Shown here: positions 22,277 through 33,373 of the stretch, piece by piece | How the letters are laid out: each line of letters opens with the position of its first letter | Position numbering within the stretch: position 1 is the first letter of the stretch | NCBI GenBank assembly: GCA_033032865.1 | Contig: JAWHQI010000013.1 | Span: 744,001-808,000, forward strand | DNA: 64,000 nucleotides | Source of the DNA: Dactylorhiza incarnata | Lineage: Eukaryota; Streptophyta; Magnoliopsida; Asparagales; Orchidaceae | Direction of reading: 5' to 3' | The notes under the pieces: model-generated | The model's input: only the letters and a program-made list of their open reading frames with translations | Told to the model about the DNA's origin: nothing | Database searches by the model: none | Position numbers and translations under genes: made by a program

Positions 22277-22913
22277 CGTTACAACGACGCACTTGCGTAA
22301 CATCGACGCAATTGCGTAACATCGACACAATTGCGTGACATGCACGATAAATTGAATTATTTCGTTTTACTTATCAATTTTTGGGTCGCTTTAAGTTTTG
22401 GGTCGTTACAAATTCTTCTCCTCTTACAGGAATTTTCGTCCTCGAAAATATTGCTCGATGTCTAATCGTTTTCTTTGACTCGTTATTCTCTTTGTTTCAT
22501 AAGTTCAAAATTCTGAAGTCATTGATTCAAATTTGTAGTTATCACTTAGATCAAATCACCCTTCTTTATATCATCATAGATTTCATAGTTCATACATATT
22601 AACCCATGGTTGACTTAGTCTTTTCAAATCTTTATTCTTGTTTCCTTTATCTTTTGTAACATCTCCTTCAAAACTACATATTGTATAAAGGATCTGGCCA
22701 GAATCCCAGATACATTATATAGAGCGAAGGTGGAATTACAATTCTGCATACATAATCGTTTCATTTTTTTATTCGTATTCAATTATTGCTTTCGTTAATC
22801 AACTTCAATTTCCATCCCGGATGAACGAAATAAATCAATTTATCGTGCATTTTACGCAATTGTGTCGATGTTACGCAATTGCGTCGATGTTACGCAAGTG
22901 CGTCGTTGTAACG
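22277..22913. repeat. 81-bp inverted repeat with 474-bp spacer in E4
   Basis: Left arm 22277-22358 begins CGTTACAACGACGCACTTGC. Right arm 22833-22913 is its near-exact reverse complement. Each arm itself contains three copies of an ACATCGACGCAATTGCGTA-type unit. The 17-mer AGTTTTGGGTCGTTACA is also present twice in direct orientation (22392-22408, 22914-22930). Confidence 0.85.
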
Positions 22914-23788
22914 AGTTTTGGGTCGTTACAGATGCCTCCTAAAGATGATTGGGCATAAGTATGCCCATAAAGAAAATGCATATATGAGAATAATGAGCCA
23001 AGTGCTCTTCAAACATTATCCAAATATCTGCAAGTCAAAAGGAGTGCCCATTCCTCATGGAAATAGAATTAATATTGGAATCTTTTCCAAATGGACCAGG
23101 CAAATAGTGAAGCCTGGTCAAGCTCCAGCATCTCCTCCTCCTCTAGAGTCAAATAGGGAGATTCCAGATCCCCCAAGGGATGATTCTTCCCAATTGGACA
23201 CTATTCCAGAGCCCCATCAAGAAGATACACCAGACTCATTTCAACAACAACAACAACTTCAACAAACACTGCAACAACAACAGCAACAGAAGATCCTTTC
23301 CACTTCTCCACCTGAACCATCTTCCTTACAAAGGCATCTACTTCCATCCATACCACCTCTACCTTCAAATCATTTCTCACCTGATGTCTACCATCCTCTC
23401 ACTCCCATTCATGAAGACTTCCCTTCATCACCTCCACCTCCAGCTCATCCTCCCATTGACATTGAGCAAATCATATCCAAAGCAGTAGCCATTGCCTCCT
23501 CAACTTTTGTAGATCAAGTGGCCTCTCAGGACAGGAAATTTGACAAAAATACTCACATATAGAGGGTGAGTTATATATTAAGGTTTCACAAAAACTTTCA
23601 GAGCCTCAAAGAGTTTATATCTTCCTCCATGGTCACAAAGGAATTCTTAACCTCCCTGGTAGGCAAGGTTAAGAATGGGGAGAATATTTTGGAGGAATAA
23701 AGACCTATTCTAGAGTTGGGTGGACAAAATAAAGGTGATGCCAATGAAGCTCCTGACAAAACTACTATAATCCAACAAGCACACATCC

Positions 23789-24030
23789 AGGGGGAGCTTG
23801 CTCCAGAAATGTTGAATGAGAAAGTAGATGCAACAGTTCAGGGGGAGATCCCGGACATTCAGGGGGAGTCTGCTCTAAGCATTCAAAGGAATCTGGAAGC
23901 TGAAATGATAGATGTAGGAACAACAGCTGATCAGGAGAAACCTCAGATTGAAACAGAGCTAGATCAAGTAGTCAAGATTGCTCAGGAAGTTGCCCAGGAA
24001 ATTAAACAAAATGCACACACTTAGGGGGAG
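23789..24030 (+). repeat. In-frame polypurine-like repeats in E3 env-like ORF
   Basis: AGGGGGAG at 23789, 23840, 23861 and 24023. Spacings are 51, 21 and 162 bp, all multiples of three. They encode QGE. The true polypurine tract follows at 24345-24357. Confidence 0.8.
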
Positions 24031-24147
24031 TTTTTCAAGGAAGATAATGCTGAAGAAGCAGATGATGATGAGCCTCTTCAAGTGGCACAAAGAAAAATTC
24101 CAAAAGTCTTCTCCAGGAAAAGAAAAACCCATGAGAAGGAGTTCTGA

Positions 24148-24357
24148 ACTTCAGTCACCAGATAAATTATCAGGTTTTGTGGAATTACATTTGGTGGAAA
24201 AACAATGTTATACAATTTCTTGATATGGAAATCAGCTTTCTGTTGTTTCCCCTGTGTGTCTATGTTATCTTGCATGTATGTTTGATTATACTATGAAAAA
24301 CTATATAAAATCACTTTAAACAAACTGTAAAATTTGTTAAGATAAATAGGGGGAGAT
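24148..24357 (+). other. E3 3' untranslated interior and polypurine tract
   Basis: Non-coding stretch ending in AATAGGGGGAGAT directly before the LTR start TGTTGGGA at 24358. Confidence 0.8.
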
Positions 24358-24540
24358 TGTTGGGAAAAATACCTTTTTGATTTAACTTAACAAATTACTT
24401 AAAAGTGATTTTATCTACTAGGATTTGAATTACCCAGTGTATAGTAAGGGTAATCTGGTCATTAGATGTCTTATGATGTCACACTCAACATAGGGTGTCA
24501 GAACCAGATCAAGGGAAGCAAAATTGGGCTAAGTTAACAT

Positions 24541-24960
24541 TTGTGTCGAATAGAATTCGACGCAACATCGAGTCCATATCGACGCAGCTCTGACTAGAAG
24601 TCCAAGTGGTTCAAACCCTCTGTCGAAGTAACTCAAGTCGACGTAATGTCGAATAGATGTCGACGTAAAGGTCAGGGACTTGTCGGAGTAACTGGAGAAG
24701 TCGACGCAACTTCTACTTCAACTCGACGCAGAAGATGTTATCTGTCGAAGCCATCTAAAGTCAACGTGACGTCGACTTCATCTTGAAGCAGAAGATGAAG
24801 CTCAAAGCCAGGCAGATCAACACGACGCACACGTCGATAAGATATCGACACAACATCGAGTAGCAGAGTTCAGTCGGAGCACAGATGAAATCGAAGCAGC
24901 TCCTAGAAGAACTCGAAGCTACGTCGATAAGACAAGAAATGAATTCGACGCTATGTCGAA
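24541..24960. repeat. TCGACG array in E3 U3
   Basis: Around fifteen copies such as ATTCGACGCAACATCGAGT and AGTCGACGTAATGTCGA, just inside the LTR start and upstream of the TATA box. Confidence 0.8.
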
Positions 24961-25654
24961 TACAGTCTGTAAAAGTAAATCTTTTCAGCTGTCTTTCTGA
25001 TTCTTCTTTCATGGCCCACATCCTTCAATACCGTTCCCTAACGACTCAATAATTCCCTGAAATGGAAAGAAGCATTAAAGATGAAGACAAAAAGGTTTCT
25101 TGGAAACATATTCTTTCCAGGTGGACGGGCCGAGAATTAAAGAGGAAAGAAAGAGAAAGTGATAAGCAGATTACCTTATCAAGGCATATCAGAAAGGGAA
25201 AGGATTTTGAATTTGAAGCAGAAAGGATAAAAAGAGACGGGGAGACAGAGGTAAACAGGAATTTATCACTATCAGGCGTCTCCTTCATTTTTCTAGGGCT
25301 TCCTCTTCTCCCTCTCTCAGAAACTCTAACAGTGAAAACAAAAAGGAAAGGAAGGCTCTACTATTCTTCATAAAATAGAACAGAGGATCTGAAAGCTGCT
25401 CTTCATCTCAATCTCATAGCAGCCAGATCATAATATGAAGAAGAAGAAGAAGAAAGGATCTGACAATACAAAGCTTCTGCAAATCATCACTATCAAAAGC
25501 AGGAGCTAATCAAGAGCAAATCCTTTGGAACAACTCATAGGTTGATCTTCATACAGCCATCTTCAAGAATTCTGAGAACAAAATTCCTTCAACCTTCTCC
25601 CTTCTTCTTTCTCATTCTGTAAAAGAGTTTTATTAATCCATCTTCAAATGATTC

Positions 25655-25785
25655 AGTGGTTCAAGATCTCCTTATCAAAAGATCTGGTGGTTCAAGATCT
25701 CCTTATCAAAAGATCTGGTGGTTCATGATCTCCTTATCAAAAGATCATTGGTTCTAAGAGTCTCCTGATCAAAAGACTCAGGCAC
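25655..25785. repeat. 31-bp tandem repeats in E3 LTR
   Basis: Three units of GGTTCAAGATCTCCTTATCA... and a diverged fourth. They lie upstream of the TATA box, unlike the GATC-rich repeats in E1 and E2, which are downstream of it. Confidence 0.85.
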
Positions 25786-25843
25786 AGTGGTGCATTCCTA
25801 CTAGGTGGTTGAAGAGAGGACTACCCACATTTAGTGGAACCTC

Positions 25844-25850
25844 TATAAAA
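25844..25850 (+). promoter_or_regulatory. TATA box of E3 LTR
   Basis: TATAAAA within GTGGAACCTCTATAAAATTC, the same block as in E1 and E2. Confidence 0.65.
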
Positions 25851-26144
25851 TTCATTGTGTCTGTGCTGTAATTTTCTGTGTTGTCCAGTCTTTTATTCTG
25901 AACTTTATTTCCTGCATTCATTATTCTGCCTGGATTGTTAAGCACAACTCATTAGAGTAATTTATTGTCAAACACAGTTAGGATAGAAACATTTTAAAAC
26001 TCTATTCACCCCCCCCCCCCCCCCCTCTAGAGGAATCTCAGAGGCACACTGTGCACTTTCAAACACGTTCGCGAACTCTGATACTACAGGGATGATACTC
26101 AAACCGGCCTTGGGCTTTGAAGCCTCCACTAGCGTGAAGAATAA

Positions 26145-27771
26145 CTACGCGCCTTTCTGAACCGCCTTGACTACCAGAAGAGCAGACATCAGTATCTTGC
26201 TCGACCCCTTCATACCAGAGAAGGTAGTCTTATGCTCGGTATTCTGCCCCAGCTTGACTTTCTTCTGATTGCAATCAATGCACGCACGCTGCTCCGAAAG
26301 CCAGTTCATGCCAAAGATCACATCAAACTCTAAAATTGGTAGTATCGATGCTACCAAGTCAAACTCTTGATTTTCTATCCACACCTTCGCACAGCAATAC
26401 CTATCCATGCGCATCATGCACCCATTGGGCAGCAACACATCCAATCTATCTTTTGTCATGGAAGAAAGCACTCCGATTCGCAGAACGAAATCCTCAGATA
26501 GAAACGAATGAGACGCTCTCGTGCCAAATAGCGCTCTCGCCGGATAGTTAAGAATTAGGACAAAGCCTAATACATAATAAAATCATACAACTGTATGCAA
26601 GGTATATAGTAGATAAACTACACAAGCTGTATAAAGCTCCTACCTGTCACCACGTCACTTTGTTTAATGGCCTCCTGCTGGCCAAACTTGTACACTCTAG
26701 GTTGTGTTAGCGTAAAATGAGATGTAGATGACTCCGCTGCTTTCCCTTTCTCAGCATACGACACACCTGGCTTCTTATATGTCTTAGTAGGACGACTCCA
26801 ACAGTCTCGAGCATAGTGCCCCACTTTTCCGCAATTGTAGCATGTAAGCGGACCTTGCCCTGAAGTAACTCCATAAACAGAAGAAGGAATTGGTCTAGAA
26901 AACCTAGCCTTCTTGCTCCACTTGCTGCGGAACCCATACTTCGAAAAGCTCGGCACTTTGAACTCTTGCTTTTTCACCGAGAGGTCCTTCTTACTATGCT
27001 CAAGTGATCGCTCAATATTGACCATGGTATGGAAACCCTGCGTCTCAGACCCGAAAGAAACAACCTCAGATCATCGCGCAAACCTTCATAGAACTGGTTA
27101 ATCTTCCGCTTTTCGTCCGCAAACGTATAGATTGCATACTGCCCAAATCTTGTGAACTCATGCAAGTAGTCATCAACACAACTCTCACCCTAAGTCAGCC
27201 TTTGGAACAGATTATCCATCGCAATCCTCTACGCAGATGGGAGATACCTAGCTAGAAACACCCTCGATAACTCTTCCATAGAGATATCAGTATGTTATCT
27301 TCTCGCGAATTGGTGCGACTCCAACTCGTCCCACCATAGCCTCGCCTCTCCATCCAATAGGAAAGTAGCTATGGTGACTTTCTGCCACTCTTCCATATCT
27401 GTTGTCTCCATGGTTCTCTTAATCTGAGAGAGCCAATCCTCGACTTGTGTTGGGGTTCCCGTACCCGCAAACACTGGAGGGTTGAAACCCATCACATGCT
27501 TCAGTTGTCTTTTCGTTGCTTGCCTTGCCACTAAGGGCTCTACAGGCACTTGTTCTGCCGCCAAGGACTCAACTACTCCAACCGACATTGGGGCCACTGC
27601 AGGAGTAGGAGGATGTCTCAGTCCTCCTTGTTGCGCATTGAACATTGCAAAGATGGCTTCCACGATTAAACGAACCATTTCAGCAGAAGGAGGCGGTGTA
27701 GGTACCTCAGCGGGTGCAATAATTTCCACTGAGCGCTGGGGTTCAGACTGCCCCGCACCACTTCTAGTCAC
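26145..27771 (-). pseudogene. E5 gag and aspartic protease, decayed
   Basis: Gag starts MTRSGAGQSEPQ at 27771, with the capsid segment VEDWLSQIKRTMETTD and DGEARLWWDEL. In-frame stops follow near 27295, 27233 and 27190. A frameshift leads to the zinc knuckle CYNCGKVGHYARDC (about plus 26815-26860). The protease region lies at ~26560-26145: the active-site segment reads ALFGTRASHSF where gypsy proteases have a D-S/T-G triad, so the catalytic aspartate and glycine are both lost; the second signature EFDVIFGMNWLS is intact. About 70 bp of extra AT-rich sequence separates the gag end (26618) from the protease start. Product would be inactive. Confidence 0.8.
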
Positions 27772-27975
27772 CTATAATCGTGAAACACACAATTAAACAA
27801 CTAAATAGTATTGCAAACAGGAATCATAGGAACACTTAGGTTCCTCAAACATGTGTATTTTCATTCCTAAGTGGACATTCATGGGTTCTTTCTAGTTATA
27901 ACGGCGATGCACATAAGTACTCACCACCCCTTAAAAGAATTCGACCATGAATTCGGAGAAGGAAACGAGACCAGA

Positions 27976-27989
27976 ATCTGATACCAAAT
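27976..27989 (-). other. Primer binding site of E5
   Basis: Plus strand CTGATACCAAATT, reverse complement AATTTGGTATCAG, directly inside the LTR edge at 27990. Confidence 0.75.
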
Positions 27990-30029
27990 TGTAACACCCC
28001 ATCCGTCATGAATAAAATAATAGAAGGTCCGTCCGGGGCCCCACACCATATTACACAGACATACGAATGTATTACTTAATGAGACCATGTTTCTTTTATT
28101 TTAAAACACACCATAACACAGAGTTGCATTCTAGCGGAAGCTTTAAAGAGTTAAAGAAGCACACAATTTGGGAATGTCCACTAATAATATAACCAGGAAT
28201 GAAAGCCATACACCCAAAAAGGGTTTTGTCCTTAAGGACTTACATCATCAATGTTTAGCAAATAAAGTAATTTTCATACTTCGGCACGCAGGTCGACAAC
28301 ACATGAAAATACTAATAATAACATTTAGGCATTCAAGGGCCAGCTCAGCAAAAGGGTTTCAGCCCGCTACTTCCCGTTCGGCTCGTCAGTACCTGTACAA
28401 AAGCATTCCACCAAGCGGTGGAAAACAAGGCAACGATTAGCATTAGCTGACCAAATTATAACGTCCTCGCCCCTTTCTCGGGGTGGTGGTGCTCTTTCCC
28501 TGCAAGTAAATAGCATGTTCACAAATATTAAGTATGTGCAACTTAAACACCACTCATCACAGACGTTTGCGTGACCAGCAAAATGTCTCGTGCACTCAGG
28601 GCACATTATCAGTGTACCGGATTTCTCTGGGTCCCACCATTTGCCATCACAGACAATCACTGGTGCATTACGCACCCGATTCGATGAACTCCAAGAGTTT
28701 CACCACCATTCAGTCCCAGACCGAATGGTTCCGCTTGAGCATTACTAGTCAGGCATATAGCCACGACACTCTCCTATGCCAACGACGGAAGCCGGGTATG
28801 TTAGGCATTCTAGACGTACGACATAGTGCAGGTACAGTTCAGCTCTCTCCCGTTGCTCACATCGATGTGCCAATCAACAAAAACGACACGGGTCGGCCTC
28901 CCCTTTCCCATATGCGACATAACCAACGTTATGTTTCGAGGTTGGCACTCGCGGTCACCAAAGTTGGGCACTCCATACGCACAACTCGACATGTTAACCC
29001 AACGATCCAAGAGACCGGATTCGCACACTAACATAGCAATTAGGGTATTTCCTGGAGCATACCTCCAGTACTAATTGCAGCACCGTGCAGACCCCAGACT
29101 TCACAACCACACAATTTCCACGGTGTCTTCTCCGGTAAGCACAATAAACATCACCGATCTAGACCAACTTGTCCAGATGGGCTTCACACAGCATGCATAT
29201 TCTGTTCTTTTGTTTCTGGATGCTAAATACAATTAATAAACGGGGATAAAACGTATCAATCAGTCGGAAAATACCTTTTCTCCACCAATCTGTGGGGGCC
29301 TTCATGCAAACATGCTAAATAAGGGCTTAACTTGCCCAAGTAGAGAATCGTTACCCTTGACGCTCTCTTTGGCGACACGAATCTGAGATTTCAATCGGAT
29401 GGAAAGAAACGCACTAGGCTGCACTCCGTAGATCTGGAAATGGCTCGCGATTCGGAGCTTCGTCAATGGTGGAAAGAGTCTCCTTCTTCCTCCTTGGCTT
29501 TCCTCTTTCTCAAGCTTGGAGAGAGAAAGAAGTTGAAATAATGAGGATAGAACTTCCTCTGGTCAAGACCTATAACTTCCCGGAACAACTCCCAGTCGTT
29601 GGATCAAGACCTTAAAGATTTGACTGCCACGGTCTCTATTTCACGGATCTGTTCTGGAAGTTACCGCCCGGCGCTAGCGCTACCGCGCCATGCTAGCATT
29701 TGAACCTATCCTCCGTCACACTGTCTCGTTCTCTCAACGATACTGGGACTCATATCAACGTGAAGACCTACCACCGGCGGTAGCTCTACAGCCTGGCGCT
29801 AATGTCTAGTCGATATCTTCTCGATGATAATGGGACTCATATCGACGTGAAGAGCTACCGTCGGCGGTAGCTCTACCGCCCAGCGCTAACGTCTAGTTTA
29901 TACCTTCTTGATGACACAACTAAGCTTCCTGACGATATAGCTACCGTCAGTGGTTGCTTCTACTGCTGGACGTTAGGTTCCAGCACAGAATTCTTGCCTT
30001 CACAGCAGTGTGAAAACTGGTATGTTACA
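27990..30029 (-). repeat. E5 5' LTR (about 2.0 kb)
   Basis: Plus-strand left edge TGTAACACCCC and right edge GGTATGTTACA, so the element strand starts TGTAACATACC and ends GGGGTGTTACA. No coding signal. The ~85-bp repeat with GGCGGTAGCTCTAC at 29745-29950 is inside it. The right edge is fixed by the E6 frame that it interrupts. Confidence 0.75.
29745..29950. repeat. ~85-bp tandem repeat with CTACCGC palindromes
   Basis: GGGACTCATATCRACGTGAAG followed by ACCTACC..GGCGGTAGCTCTAC..GCGCTAA occurs twice and partly a third time. Each unit carries a short palindrome of the type CTACCG..CGGTAG. Confidence 0.75.
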
Positions 30030-30728
30030 CATCTTACTCCATAGAAATAGGGTCGCCATAGTTTGAGTGCAGAAATAACTGCAGTCAACTCCAAATCTTG
30101 CGTCGGATAATTTTTCTCATGTTCCTTTAATTTTCTGGATGCATACGCAATCAATTTTCTATTCTGCATGAGTGCACAACACAAACCTTTCAATGATGCG
30201 TCCATATATGTATGAAACCCTTAAGTACCATTAGGCAAGACTAAGACACGAGCAATTGTCAATTTCTCTTTCAATTCTACAAAAGCACTGCGATGTTTCT
30301 CGGTCCTCTAAAAATTGACTATGATATTTTTTATCAAAGTCATAGTTTTTTATAAATTCCAAACATCTTCTTTGGCATAGATTTATCTCTTTATGTAAGA
30401 ATATACTATAAACTTTATGGTCGGCGAACATCACGCATCTTACTCCATACAAATAGTTTCACGATAGTTTGAGTGCAAAAATAACTGCAGCCATCTCCAA
30501 ATCATGTGTCGAATAATTTTTCTCATGTTCCTTTAATTTTCTGGATGCATACACAATCACTTTTCCATTATGCATGAGTACACAACACAAACCTTTCAAC
30601 GATGTGTCCCTATATGTATGGAACCCTTCAGTACCATTAGGCATGTCTAAGACAAGAGCATTTTTTCAATTTCTCTTTCAATTCCTCAAAAGTACTATAA
30701 TATTCCTCGTTCCACTGAAAATTTGATG
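30030..30728 (-). repeat. 405-bp tandem duplication of E6 RNase H
   Basis: 30030-30318 and 30435-30728 are clearly homologous (both begin CATCTTACTCCATA and contain AATTTTTCTCATGTTCCTTT), with a period near 405 bp. The copies have diverged, so the duplication is old. Confidence 0.8.
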
Positions 30729-33360
30729 TTCTTCTAGGTTTGCTTTGTCAATGGTAGAGCAATTTTAGAAAAATATTTAACAAATTTGCAATAATATCTG
30801 ACTAGGCCTAGAAAACTCCTTACTTCTGTCACCGTCATAGGCCTTGCCAATCTATAATGGATTTGATCTTTAATAGATCCACATATAATCCATCTTTTAT
30901 TAACTACATGCCCTAAAAGGCCATCTCATTCAAACCAAAATTCACATTTGGAAAATTTTACATACAATTTATGCTTCTTAAGTGTCCTTAGCACGGTTCT
31001 CAAATGTTCCACATGTTCTTCCTTGTTCTTCGAATAAACAAGAATATAATCTATGAACACTATTACATATTTATTCAAATATTCATTGAACATCATGCTC
31101 ATTAAATTCATAAAAATAACTGGAGCATTTGTCAACCTAAATTGCATTACAACAAATTCATAATACGAGTATCTAATGCTAAAAGCCATTTTGAAATTGT
31201 CTTCTTCTTTAATTCTAAATTGTTGATATCATGATCTGAGGTCGGTCTTTGAAAAAGTCGTGCCATTCTCCAACTAATCAAAGAGATCATCAGTGGGTGG
31301 TAAATGGTATTTATTTTAATTGAAAGTCTATTCAACTCTCGATACTTAATGCACAACCTCAATGTGTCGTCTTTCTTTTTAGCAATGAGCACATGAGCAC
31401 CTTATGACCATGAGTTTGGTCGAATAAATTTTTTATCTAAGAGCTCCTGAAGCTGACTTTTCATTTATGCCATCTATTTCAGAGGCATACGATACGATGT
31501 CTTCGCTACTCACACAACACCCTCTTTCAGATTTATCAAAATCTCATTTTCTCTGTCCGTGGTAACTCAGGTAATTCTTCTGGAAAAACTTCAGAAAATT
31601 CACAAACAACTGACACCTTATTAAGCTCTTGTTCATGGCATTTTTGACTTTTTATCATAACCAACATCATGTTGCATCTCTTATGATCCTTTTAATAACT
31701 GTCATTGCAAAAATCATTGTTTTGTGTACTCTGTACATTTCATGAAAATACCCACAAGTTTGATCCGTGACTTTTATTTTAATTTGCATCTTGCAATTTA
31801 TGATAGCTTCAAATATGATATCAAATTCAATCAATGGTAGGATTGCAAAATCATCCTCCATATGTTTTCTCCCAAATTAAGCAATATCTTACACTTATGC
31901 ATAGTGATCATTAAGGTGTTATTATATATTGCAATTTTAAATTCTTCCATTAAACAGTATGGTTCTAGTCATAATTATTTGACAATCTTTTCAGAAATGA
32001 ATGGTTAGCCCCAATGTCAAATAAAACTTTAAGGAGATAATCATAGGTGTATATCATACATGTTAAAATAACATCATGACCTTTAGTTCCTCGTTGGATC
32101 AAATTAAACACCATAGGGTACACCTGTCTTTGTTCCGTCGCATTTGTAAATGATCCAGATGCAATCAGTCTGATACATTTGCCTTTATCTTGCTGGTCTG
32201 AGGAGCCAATATGATATAGCTTTTGTGTTGGCGGCGGGGAACGCCTAGTGTTCTTCTCCGCCATTTGTTTCCAGTTCAGACAAATATCCTTGCGGTGTCC
32301 AGGGTGATGACATGTATAGCATATAGTAGAGTTGGCCAAGCATTCTCCACTGCAAGTCTTTCCATATTTCCCACATTGCTTCTGCTCCACCGGTTGATTG
32401 ATACGTTGACTATACCTGAGGCTTGTGATCCCTTCTTCTTTTTTCAGCCAGAACTTTCTACTTTATTCAAAGGCTCTTTCCATAAGCTTTCAGAATTCCA
32501 CTTCTTCTGTAATTTCTTGCGCTTCTGCGACTTCTCAATGTCTATCTCGTTGAGTTGAGTTGTTTCCACCAAATCATTGCAATTCTTTATTCTCTGTTAT
32601 ATCATGTACATTTGTATGTTATCTCTTAATCCGTGTTGAAAGCAGAAGCATCATTCTTCTTCATTGGCAATAAGGGCTCAAGCATGGTATACTAAATATG
32701 TGAACTCCATCTCATATTGGACCTCTGTATGACTTCCTTGAATCAATCTAAGGAATTTCTCATGCAGTAATCTCTTCTATGATCGGAGTATGAACCAACT
32801 CGTAAATTCTCTGAGGAATTCTGACCAATGAAAAATGCAATTTCCCTTCTAGCATAATGTCTTTCCAACAAGCCATCCCACCATTTCTTCGCCTCAGCTT
32901 CAAGAATGAATGTCGTCATACATTTCATAGCTCTAAATATCGTCTCTATCTTTTTTACCTAATCCTCCGTCTCTATAGGTGTCACACCTCCTTGGAATGA
33001 GGCCGACTTCAACTCCAGAAATGCTTCAAATACAGATCAATCTGCATGTATGAATGACCATCGGGATAAGCAGGAGACGGTGAAGAACTATCTTTAATCA
33101 TCCTAATGGCTTATGTTAGTGCCCATGCTAATTCGGACTCATGCACATTAGGTCCTCCCGCACACAAACTTTCATGAGACATAACTTTCTTTAGTTTCTC
33201 ACGGTGCCTTCTACTTATATGCACTCTAGGAAATCCTTGTGATATATCTAAATTCAATAACGGTGTAGGAAAAACCTAGCCAAAATCATTAGTATGTTCT
33301 ACATATCTCCTCGGTTCTACATATCTCCTTGGTACTCATGTCATCCAATGTTTGAATCTC

Positions 33361-33373
33361 ATTCTAATACCAC
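33361..33373 (-). other. Primer binding site of E6
   Basis: Plus strand ATTCTAATACCAC, reverse complement GTGGTATTAGAAT, an altered iMet-type site next to the LTR edge TGTAATGGCCC at 33379. Confidence 0.6.

Larger units (their letters stand above)
19704..22408 (-). repeat. E4 3' LTR (about 2.7 kb)
   Basis: Element-strand start TGTAACGACCCAAAACT at plus 22408 and end ...GGGGCCTCACA at plus 19704. A TATA box on the minus strand (TATAAATATA) is at 21701-21710. A minisatellite lies at 20511-20600, and an AACAGCC-rich leader at 21240-21560. Long LTRs of this size fit Tekay/Del elements. Confidence 0.65.
19704..22930 (-). mobile_element. E4: rearranged Ty3/gypsy (Tekay/Del-like) insertion
   Basis: Bounded by near-identical 5-bp duplicates GATGT (19699-19703) and GATGC (22931-22935), with outer ends TGTGAGG and GGGTCGTTACA. 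On the minus strand 22450-22409 reads ATTTTCGAGGACGAAAAT followed by a purine-rich GAGGAGAAGAA tract and TGTAACGACC. This is the familiar end of a chromovirus pol, polypurine tract and LTR start. Almost all internal genes are missing; what remains is one long LTR (19704-22408), a ~0.4-kb remnant and a second LTR start at the right end. Confidence 0.75.
19191..24147 (+). pseudogene. E3 envelope-position ORF, split by E4 insertion
   Basis: Homologue of the E2 env-like ORF. The first part is 19191-19703: start MAPPKVNSGFDVD, one TAG at 19440-19442, then LADIVGKVMLYK and KKKINWGRC, matching E2. The second part is 22931-24147 and resumes in the same codon position with CLLKMIGHKYAH. It continues with a proline-rich and glutamine-rich linker (polyQ near 23245-23290), the QGE repeats encoded by AGGGGGAG, and a basic end containing KVFSRKRKTHEK. 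Stops lie at 23560, 23698 and 24022, all in one frame. The 19704-22930 insert is removed exactly by the target duplicate. Function unknown; no membrane segment is evident. Confidence 0.75.
16604..26061 (+). mobile_element. E3: pol-less Sirevirus derivative, plus strand
   Basis: Reads on the plus strand: gag (5' end missing), a TCGACG array, the envelope-position ORF, a polypurine tract (AATAGGGGGAGAT, 24345-24357) and a complete 3' LTR (24358-26061). Protease, integrase, RT and RNase H are absent: gag ends at 18477 and the array starts ~220 bp later. The 5' LTR and primer site are lost at the 16604 junction. E4 (19704-22930) is nested inside. Confidence 0.85.
24358..26061 (+). repeat. E3 3' LTR (1704 bp)
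   Basis: Starts TGTTGGGAAAAATACC and ends CACTTTCA. It contains a TCGACG array (24541-24960), a TATA box at 25844-25850 (CTCTATAAAATTC), four 31-bp repeats at 25655-25785 and, near the end, TCTATTCAC followed by 17 C and TCTAGAGG. The same end block occurs in E1 and E2 LTRs. Confidence 0.85.
26062..30029 (-). mobile_element. E5: Ty3/gypsy element, gag-protease and 5' LTR only
   Basis: On the minus strand: LTR (27990-30029), primer site, gag, zinc knuckle and protease. RT onwards and the other LTR are missing; the left end abuts the E3 LTR. The right end lies inside the E6 RNase H reading frame, so E5 inserted into E6. The expected target duplicate CATCT is present on the right (30030-30034) only. 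Confidence 0.8.

Noticed and set aside
19404..24357. Polyglutamine and proline-rich stretch as a host regulatory protein
   Set aside because: It is continuous with the Sirevirus envelope-position ORF and followed by the element's polypurine tract.
28367..29074. Several 70-165 codon open frames on both strands
   Set aside because: All lie within the E5 LTR; overlapping, no recognisable motif.
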